A program made the translations under genes and the position numbers. From Parasulfuritortus sp037439465 (GTDB lineage Bacteria > Pseudomonadota > Gammaproteobacteria > Burkholderiales > Thiobacillaceae): a stretch of DNA of 64,000 nucleotides. Positions within the stretch are counted from its first letter, which is position 1, and each line of letters opens with the position of its first letter. Below, in pieces: positions 57,766-64,000 of the stretch. Location of the stretch: contig JBBIVX010000007.1 in the NCBI GenBank assembly GCA_037439465.1, positions 1-64,000 on the forward strand, read 5' to 3'. A model generated the notes under the pieces. That model was not told the origin of the DNA and searched no databases. It worked only from the letters and a program-made list of their open reading frames with translations.

Positions 57766-58722
57766 ATGACTGCCGCCTTTCTCACCGACCTGCTACTCCA
57801 GGTGTGGCTGCCCATCGCCCTCCTGGTGGGCGCCGGCGGCCTGTGGGTACGTTACCGGCCGGCCTTCCCCGCCGCCACCCTGCGGGTGCAGCTCAACCGG
57901 CTGGTGGTCGATGTCTTCGCGCCGCCGTTGCTGTTCGCTCTGTCGGCTCAGTCCAGGATCACGCCGCAACTCTTGACCGTGCCCCTCATCACCACCGCCG
58001 GCATCGCCGTCAGCGGCGGCCTGCTTTACCTTTTGCTGTTCCATACCCGGCTGGCCGCCACGTTGGGCAGCCAATCCAAAGCCGCCATCCTGCTCGCCGG
58101 GGCCTTCGGCAACGTTCTGTTCATGGGCTACCCTACCCTCACCTTTCTTTACGGCGACATGGGCGGCAGCTATGCAGCCTTCGCCGACGTGCTGGCCTCC
58201 ACGCCGATACTGTGGACCGTGGGCGTTTGGATCGCCACCCGCCTCGGCCATGGCGGCAGCCACGGCGAGGGATTGTTTCGCACAGTGTTGCGCCTGCCGC
58301 CGGTATGGGGGTTCCTGTTAGGCTTCGCCGTCAATCTCGCCGGCATCGAGATGACGCCGCTCATCAAGGCGGCCAAGTTCATGGGTCAGGCCACCATCCC
58401 CCTCATGCTGTTCGCCCTGGGGCTCTCCATCCCCTGGGCTAACCTCAGGCCCTGTCCGCCCGTGCTCGTGGCCGTGGCCAGCAAGCTGATCGTCTCACCG
58501 CTGATCGTCTGGCTCCTGGCTGGGGCATTTTTCCGGCCGCTGGCCGACGCCCAGGTCGCCGCCCTGCTCGAAGTCGCCATGCCGACCATGCTGATGGCCG
58601 CCTCCTTCGCCGACCGTTTCCACCTCGATGCCCGCGCCGCCGCCCTCACCGCGGCCTGGAGCAGCCTTGGCTTTTTGCTCACCCTGCCCCTGTGGATACT
58701 CGTTTTGCCTCGCCCCGGCTAG
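57766..58722 (+). CDS. AEC family permease
   Basis: 318 residues with about ten membrane segments in two repeated halves (LLLQVWLPIALLVGAGGLWV, LILAGAFGNVLFMGYPTLTF, VGPL-like FMGQATIPLMLFALGLSIPW). This is the auxin-efflux-carrier (AEC/malonate transporter) fold. The substrate cannot be predicted; members carry organic acids or hydrophobic compounds. Start at the ATG at 57766 with TTGGAGA upstream. It is divergent from the DUF302 gene. Confidence 0.85.
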   Translation: MTAAFLTDLLLQVWLPIALLVGAGGLWVRYRPAFPAATLRVQLNRLVVDVFAPPLLFALSAQSRITPQLLTVPLITTAGIAVSGGLLYLLLFHTRLAATLGSQSKAAILLAGAFGNVLFMGYPTLTFLYGDMGGSYAAFADVLASTPILWTVGVWIATRLGHGGSHGEGLFRTVLRLPPVWGFLLGFAVNLAGIEMTPLIKAAKFMGQATIPLMLFALGLSIPWANLRPCPPVLVAVASKLIVSPLIVWLLAGAFFRPLADAQVAALLEVAMPTMLMAASFADRFHLDARAAALTAAWSSLGFLLTLPLWILVLPRPG

Positions 58723-58818
58723 TCCGATCGTCTTAATCGTTTATTAATTCATTTGGCGCAAAATGACACGGCCTGCAGCCATTCAGGTATTTTTTCCACC
58801 GACCAAAGGAGACCCTCA

Positions 58819-59082
58819 ATGAAAAAACTGTTCATCGCCGCCGTTGCCAGCCTGTTCGCCGTCAACCTGGCCTTTGCCGACTGCGCGGGCGATGCCGCCG
58901 CCAAAAAACTGGCCGGCGCCGCCAAGACGAGCTTCATGAAGAAATGCGAGGCCGACGCCAAGAGTGCCGCCCCTGTTGCCGTCGGCGACTGCGCGGCCAA
59001 GGCCGCCGCAAAGAAGCTCCATGGCGCCGCCAAGACGAGCTTCGTGAAAAAGTGTGAAAAGGATGCGGCCGCTGCCAAGTAA
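58819..59082 (+). CDS. PsiF-like small exported protein
   Basis: 87 residues with a signal peptide (LFIAAVASLFAVNLAFA) and two repeats of the form DC-xxxAAAKKLxGAAKTSFxKKCExDA, the PsiF repeat. Disulfide-forming cysteine pairs flank each helix. PsiF is phosphate-starvation induced in E. coli but its role is unknown. An AAGGAGA site lies nine bases before the ATG. A bidirectional terminator follows. Confidence 0.88.
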   Translation: MKKLFIAAVASLFAVNLAFADCAGDAAAKKLAGAAKTSFMKKCEADAKSAAPVAVGDCAAKAAAKKLHGAAKTSFVKKCEKDAAAAK

Positions 59083-59097
59083 GGCGGGCTGTCGAAA

Positions 59098-59126
59098 TGG
59101 AAACGGCGCCTTGGGCGCCGTTTCCA
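59098..59126. terminator. Bidirectional terminator between the PsiF-like gene and iscX
   Basis: TGGAAACGGCGCC pairs with GGCGCCGTTTCCA across a three-base loop, giving a 13-base stem with A/T-rich ends suited to stop transcripts from both sides. The flanking genes converge here. Confidence 0.75.
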
Positions 59127-59142
59127 TTTCCAGATCCGTGGC

Positions 59143-59337
59143 CTAGTCGACTTCCTCGATCCAGGCCTGCTGTATCGCCTCCAGTATTTTCTCGCCGGAG
59201 CGGTTGGGGTCGTCGGCGAAGTCCGGCAGCCCCATCACCCAGCGGTGCAGATCGGTGAAGCGGATGGTTCTCGGGTCCACGTCGGGATGATGCTCCGCCA
59301 GAGCGATGGCAATGTCCAGGGTATCGGTCCATTTCAT
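59143..59337 (-). CDS. iscX: Fe-S assembly protein IscX
   Basis: 64 residues, starting at the ATG at 59337 (MKWTDTLDIAIALAEHHPDV). The IscX signature FTDLHRWVMGLPDFADDPNRSGEKILEAIQQAWIEE is complete. It modulates the cysteine desulfurase IscS and binds iron. It overlaps the end of fdx slightly and closes the isc operon. Confidence 0.95.
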   Translation of the reverse strand: MKWTDTLDIAIALAEHHPDVDPRTIRFTDLHRWVMGLPDFADDPNRSGEKILEAIQQAWIEEVD

Positions 59338-59338
59338 C

Positions 59339-59680
59339 TCAGTGCCCACCTTCCTTGACCATGTTTATGCTGTATTTTGGGATCTCCACCACCACATCCT
59401 CGCTCCCCATCCGCGCCTGGCAGGACAGGCGCGAGGTGGGCTCCAGGCCCCAGGCCTTGTCGAGCAGATCCTCCTCGGCCTCTGTCGCCCCGGACAGAGT
59501 GTCGTAGCCCTCCCGCACCACCACGTGGCAGGTAGTGCAGGCGCACGATTTTTCGCAGGCATGCTCGATCTCAATGCCATTGTTAAGCAGGTTGTCGCAG
59601 ATCGACTCACCCGACCGGGCGTCGATGACGGCGCCTTCCGGACACAATTCGACATGAGGCAGGACGATCAGTTGTGGCAT
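59339..59680 (-). CDS. fdx: [2Fe-2S] ferredoxin of the ISC system
   Basis: 113 residues. Cluster ligands are in HACEKSCACTTCHVVV (C-x5-C-x2-C) and the fourth Cys follows near residue 87 (RLSCQARMG). It is the adrenodoxin-type ferredoxin supplying electrons during Fe-S assembly. It lies 13 bases downstream of hscA. Confidence 0.97.
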   Translation of the reverse strand: MPQLIVLPHVELCPEGAVIDARSGESICDNLLNNGIEIEHACEKSCACTTCHVVVREGYDTLSGATEAEEDLLDKAWGLEPTSRLSCQARMGSEDVVVEIPKYSINMVKEGGH

Positions 59681-59693
59681 GGCGCAGCCTCTT

Positions 59694-61562
<1,869 letters not shown>

Positions 61563-61567
61563 GAATG

Positions 61568-62092
61568 CTACTCGATGTCCTCATACGCCTCACCGAGGTC
61601 GGCAAGGAATTTTTCCAGGAAGCGGTATTGTCGCAGGACTTCCGCGGCGGCGGCGTAGTCGTGGCGCGAATCGATCAGCCCGGCAGCCTCCCGCAGGAGG
61701 CGTCCGGCCTCGGCACGAGACGTCTTTTCCAGGCGATCCAGGGCGCCGTGATCGGCGTTCGCCACCGCCTCGGCCAGGGCCTCGCGACTTTCCATCTGGC
61801 GTTCCAGAAAGGCCAAGGGCAGCGGGGCATGGCCGGGCGCCATGGCGTCGATGCCCTGCAGATTGAGCAGGTAGCAGGCCCGCGCGAACGGGTTCTTCAG
61901 CGTCTGGTAGGCCTCGTTGGCACGGGTCGCCCACTGCACCGCCAGGCGCTGCTCGGACTCGCCGGCGTGGGCGAAGCGGTCCGGATGGATCTCAGTCTGC
62001 AATTGGCGATAGGCGCGGTCGAGCGCCTCGGCGTCGATGGCGTAGAGGGGCGCAAGGCCGAACAGGGCGAAGTGATTCTGGTTGAAGTTCAT
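61568..62092 (-). CDS. hscB: Fe-S assembly co-chaperone HscB
   Basis: 174 residues. The J domain includes LFGLAPLYAIDAEALDRAYRQLQTEIHPDRFA with the HPD motif, and the C-terminal helical part (CYLLNLQGIDAMAPGHAPLPLAFLERQME) binds IscU. I start at the ATG at 62092; an in-frame TTG precedes it by one codon. Confidence 0.97.
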   Translation of the reverse strand: MNFNQNHFALFGLAPLYAIDAEALDRAYRQLQTEIHPDRFAHAGESEQRLAVQWATRANEAYQTLKNPFARACYLLNLQGIDAMAPGHAPLPLAFLERQMESREALAEAVANADHGALDRLEKTSRAEAGRLLREAAGLIDSRHDYAAAAEVLRQYRFLEKFLADLGEAYEDIE

Positions 62093-62130
62093 CAAACCGG
62101 GGGCGGACAGCCGGTGGCCGTCAGTCTCTT

Positions 62131-62454
62131 TCAGACGTTGAACGACTCGCCGCAGCCGCAGGTGTTCTTCACGTTCGGGTTGTTGAACTTGAAGCCTTCG
62201 TTGAGGCCCTCGCGCACGAAATCGAGTTCGGTGCCGTCGAGATAGGTCAGGCTCTTGGGGTCGACGAACACGTTGACGCCGTGGCTCTCGAACACCACAT
62301 CGCCGGTCTCGGCCACGTCGGCAAACTCCAGCTTGTACGCCATGCCGGAGCAGCCGGAGGTGCGCACCCCAAGTTTGATACCTATGCCCTTGCCGCGCTT
62401 GGCAATGAAGTTGCGGATATGGTTGGCGGCTCGTTCGGACAGGGTGACAGCCAT
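62131..62454 (-). CDS. iscA: Iron-sulfur cluster assembly protein IscA
   Basis: 107 residues, an A-type carrier. Ligand cysteines are in GVRTSGCSGMAYKLEF and the C-terminal CGCGESFNV. The operon order iscU-iscA-hscB-hscA-fdx-iscX is intact. Confidence 0.97.
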   Translation of the reverse strand: MAVTLSERAANHIRNFIAKRGKGIGIKLGVRTSGCSGMAYKLEFADVAETGDVVFESHGVNVFVDPKSLTYLDGTELDFVREGLNEGFKFNNPNVKNTCGCGESFNV

Positions 62455-62477
62455 TTCAATTCTCCTTGTGACGCACT

Positions 62478-62915
62478 TCAGGCTCCCTCGGCGGCATCGC
62501 GGGGGGGATGGCAGGCGGTGTATTCGCCGCTGGCCTGGCCGTGCTTCTGCTTGTAATCAGCAACGGCGGCCTTGATGGCATCCTCGGCCAGGATGGAACA
62601 GTGAATCTTGACCGGTGGCAGGGCCAGCTCCTCGGCGATCTGGGTATTCTTGAGCGCCATGGCCTCATCCAGCGTCTTGCCCTTGACCCACTCGGTCACC
62701 AGCGAGGACGAGGCGATCGCCGAGCCACAGCCATAGGTCTTGAACTTGGCGTCCTCGATGACCCCCTGGTCGTTGACTCGTATCTGCAATTTCATCACAT
62801 CGCCGCAGGCCGGCGCGCCGACCATGCCGGTGCCGACGCCGGCGGCGTCCTTCTCGAACGACCCGACGTTGCGCGGATTCTCGTAATGGTCCAGTACCTT
62901 CTCGCTGTAGGACAT
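62478..62915 (-). CDS. iscU: Iron-sulfur scaffold protein IscU, C-terminally extended
   Basis: 145 residues. Scaffold cysteines are in VGAPACGDVM, KTYGCGSAIAS and PPVKIHCSILAEDA, and the HscA recognition loop LPPVK is present. E. coli IscU ends soon after DYKxK at 128 residues; here a tail GQASGEYTACHPPRDAAEGA follows, adding a Cys and His. The tail has no known role. Confidence 0.97.
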   Translation of the reverse strand: MSYSEKVLDHYENPRNVGSFEKDAAGVGTGMVGAPACGDVMKLQIRVNDQGVIEDAKFKTYGCGSAIASSSLVTEWVKGKTLDEAMALKNTQIAEELALPPVKIHCSILAEDAIKAAVADYKQKHGQASGEYTACHPPRDAAEGA

Positions 62916-62937
62916 CTTCTATCTCCTCGACAGTTCA

Positions 62938-64000
62938 TCAATGCGCTGCCCACTGGACCGAATCCAGGTCAACGCCATCCTTGTACATTTCCCACAAAGG
63001 CGACATCTCGCGCAACTTGCCGATTTTCTCGTGCAGCAGCCTGACCGCGTAGTCGATCTCTTCCTCGGTGGTGAAGCGGCCGAGGGTGAAGCGGATGGAA
63101 CTGTGCGCCAGTTCGTCGTTGCGGCCCAGGGCCTTGAGCACGTAGGACGGCTCCAGGCTGGCCGAGGTACAGGCGGAACCGGAAGACACCGCCAGGTCCT
63201 TGATCGCCATGATCAGGCTCTCACCCTCGACGAAGTTGAAACTGACGTTGAGGTTGCCCGCCACGCGGTTGTCCAGGTCGCCGTTGACATGCACCTCCTC
63301 GATGTCCATCAGCCCTTTGAGCAGTTTGTCGCGCAGCATGCGGATGCGCTCGATCTCGCTGTGCATCTCCTCGCGGGCGATGCGGAAGGCCTCGCCCATG
63401 CCGACGATCTGGTGCGTGGCCAGCGTGCCCGAACGCATGCCGCGCTCATGGCCGCCGCCATGCATTTGTGCCTCCAGGCGCACCCGCGGCTTACGCCGCA
63501 CATACAGCGCTCCGATGCCCTTGGGCCCGTAGGTCTTGTGCGCGGAAAAGCTCATCAGGTCGACCTTGAGCCCGGCCAGATCGATGTTCACCTTGCCGGT
63601 GGCCTGCGCGGCGTCGACATGGAACAGCACACCTTTCTCGCGGCAGATATCGCCCAGGGCCGGGATGTCCTGAATGACGCCGATCTCGTTGTTGACGAAC
63701 ATTACCGAGGCGAGAATGGTGTCGGGCCGGATGGCGGCCTTGAACTCATCCAGGTCGATGAGGCCGTTGTCCTTGACGCCCAGGTAGGTAACCGCGAAGC
63801 CTTGCCGCTCCAGCTCGCGGCAGGTGTCGAGGACTGCCTTGTGCTCGGTCCTCACGGTGATCAGATGCTTGCCCTTGCCGGCATAAAAATGCGCGGCGCC
63901 CTTGAGGGCCAGGTTGTCCGACTCGGTGGCGCCCGAGGTCCAGACGATCTCCTTGGGATCGGCGTTGACCAAGGCCGCCACCTGCTCACGGGCGGTCTCG
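62938..64000 (-). CDS. iscS: Cysteine desulfurase IscS, partial
   Basis: The first roughly 50 codons lie beyond the window; 354 codons are visible. The PLP lysine is in DLMSFSAHKTYGPKGIGALYV and the mobile catalytic Cys in SSGSACTSASLEPS. The family end ALGRNDELAHSSIRFTLGRFTTEEEIDY and C-terminus SPLWEMYKDGVDLDSVQW are intact. It supplies sulfane sulfur to IscU and to tRNA thiolation. iscR is probably upstream, outside the window. Confidence 0.98.
   Translation of the reverse strand, partial: ETAREQVAALVNADPKEIVWTSGATESDNLALKGAAHFYAGKGKHLITVRTEHKAVLDTCRELERQGFAVTYLGVKDNGLIDLDEFKAAIRPDTILASVMFVNNEIGVIQDIPALGDICREKGVLFHVDAAQATGKVNIDLAGLKVDLMSFSAHKTYGPKGIGALYVRRKPRVRLEAQMHGGGHERGMRSGTLATHQIVGMGEAFRIAREEMHSEIERIRMLRDKLLKGLMDIEEVHVNGDLDNRVAGNLNVSFNFVEGESLIMAIKDLAVSSGSACTSASLEPSYVLKALGRNDELAHSSIRFTLGRFTTEEEIDYAVRLLHEKIGKLREMSPLWEMYKDGVDLDSVQWAAH

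Overview
The window is a GC-rich (roughly 64-65 percent by eye) chromosomal segment of a proteobacterium, most likely a betaproteobacterium of the Nitrosomonadales/Rhodocyclales kind. The evidence is the BPSS1780 and DUF2782 genes next to polA, a split gcvPA/gcvPB glycine decarboxylase, heptose-based LPS core genes, an isc operon ending in iscX, and an octaheme cytochrome typical of sulfur or anaerobic respirers. Genus cannot be fixed from the sequence. I recognised no rRNA, tRNA, CRISPR array or prophage.

Layout. 1-1326: remnant of a chromosomal integron, with a truncated intI (+), a putative attI, two attC sites and cassettes read on the minus strand; the distal attC is interrupted by the 5' end of a group IIC-like intron that runs off the window. 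1339-5468 (-): hslU without hslV, a TauE/SafE-like membrane protein, BPSS1780, DUF2782, a 181-bp MITE-like element and a LOG-family gene. 5467-8256 (+): polA. 8268-14040 (-): lipA-gcvT-gcvH-gcvPA-gcvPB-dgkA, the lipoate-dependent glycine cleavage operon. 14190-18498 (-): a zinc-ribbon DUF3426 protein, prmA, accC, accB and aroQ, with a partial duplication of the accC start. 18645-24310: LPS core genes waaC, an O-antigen ligase-like gene, a family 2 glycosyltransferase, hldE and hldD.

24752-38710 is an accessory copper-handling island. A CusR/CusS-like two-component system with a small cysteine protein between the two genes (-) is divergent from an outer-membrane efflux protein, a TAT-exported multicopper oxidase, a cupredoxin, an internally deleted DUF411 protein, a CusF-like chaperone, a Met-rich protein, two SHOCT membrane proteins, a YHS protein, an HD-GYP protein with a zinc ribbon, a frameshifted DUF1566 gene, a fossil fragment of a copper ATPase, two small His-rich repeat proteins and an intact YHS/HMBD copper P1B-ATPase (+). 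Three similar imperfect palindromes lie upstream of the divergent promoter, the DUF411 gene and the first repeat-protein gene; I propose them as operators of the copper response regulator.

38711-48735: a second envelope-glycan region with an ELM1-like protein, glycosyltransferases, a sulfotransferase-like protein and a phosphoethanolamine-transferase-like protein, then mgtE, mtgA and aroE. 48797-53550: glnA behind a sigma-54-like promoter with possible NtrC sites, a DUF4124 gene, then ntrB and ntrC. 53741-58722: a periplasmic TlpA-like thioredoxin, a respiratory module (cytochrome b, octaheme tetrathionate-reductase-family cytochrome c, DUF302 protein) and an AEC permease. 58819-64000: a PsiF-like protein, then the isc operon on the minus strand (iscS partial, iscU, iscA, hscB, hscA, fdx, iscX).

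The most unusual parts are the integron-intron junction, the copper island (especially the repeat-protein pair and the decay and duplication signs around the ATPase) and the duplicated accC start.
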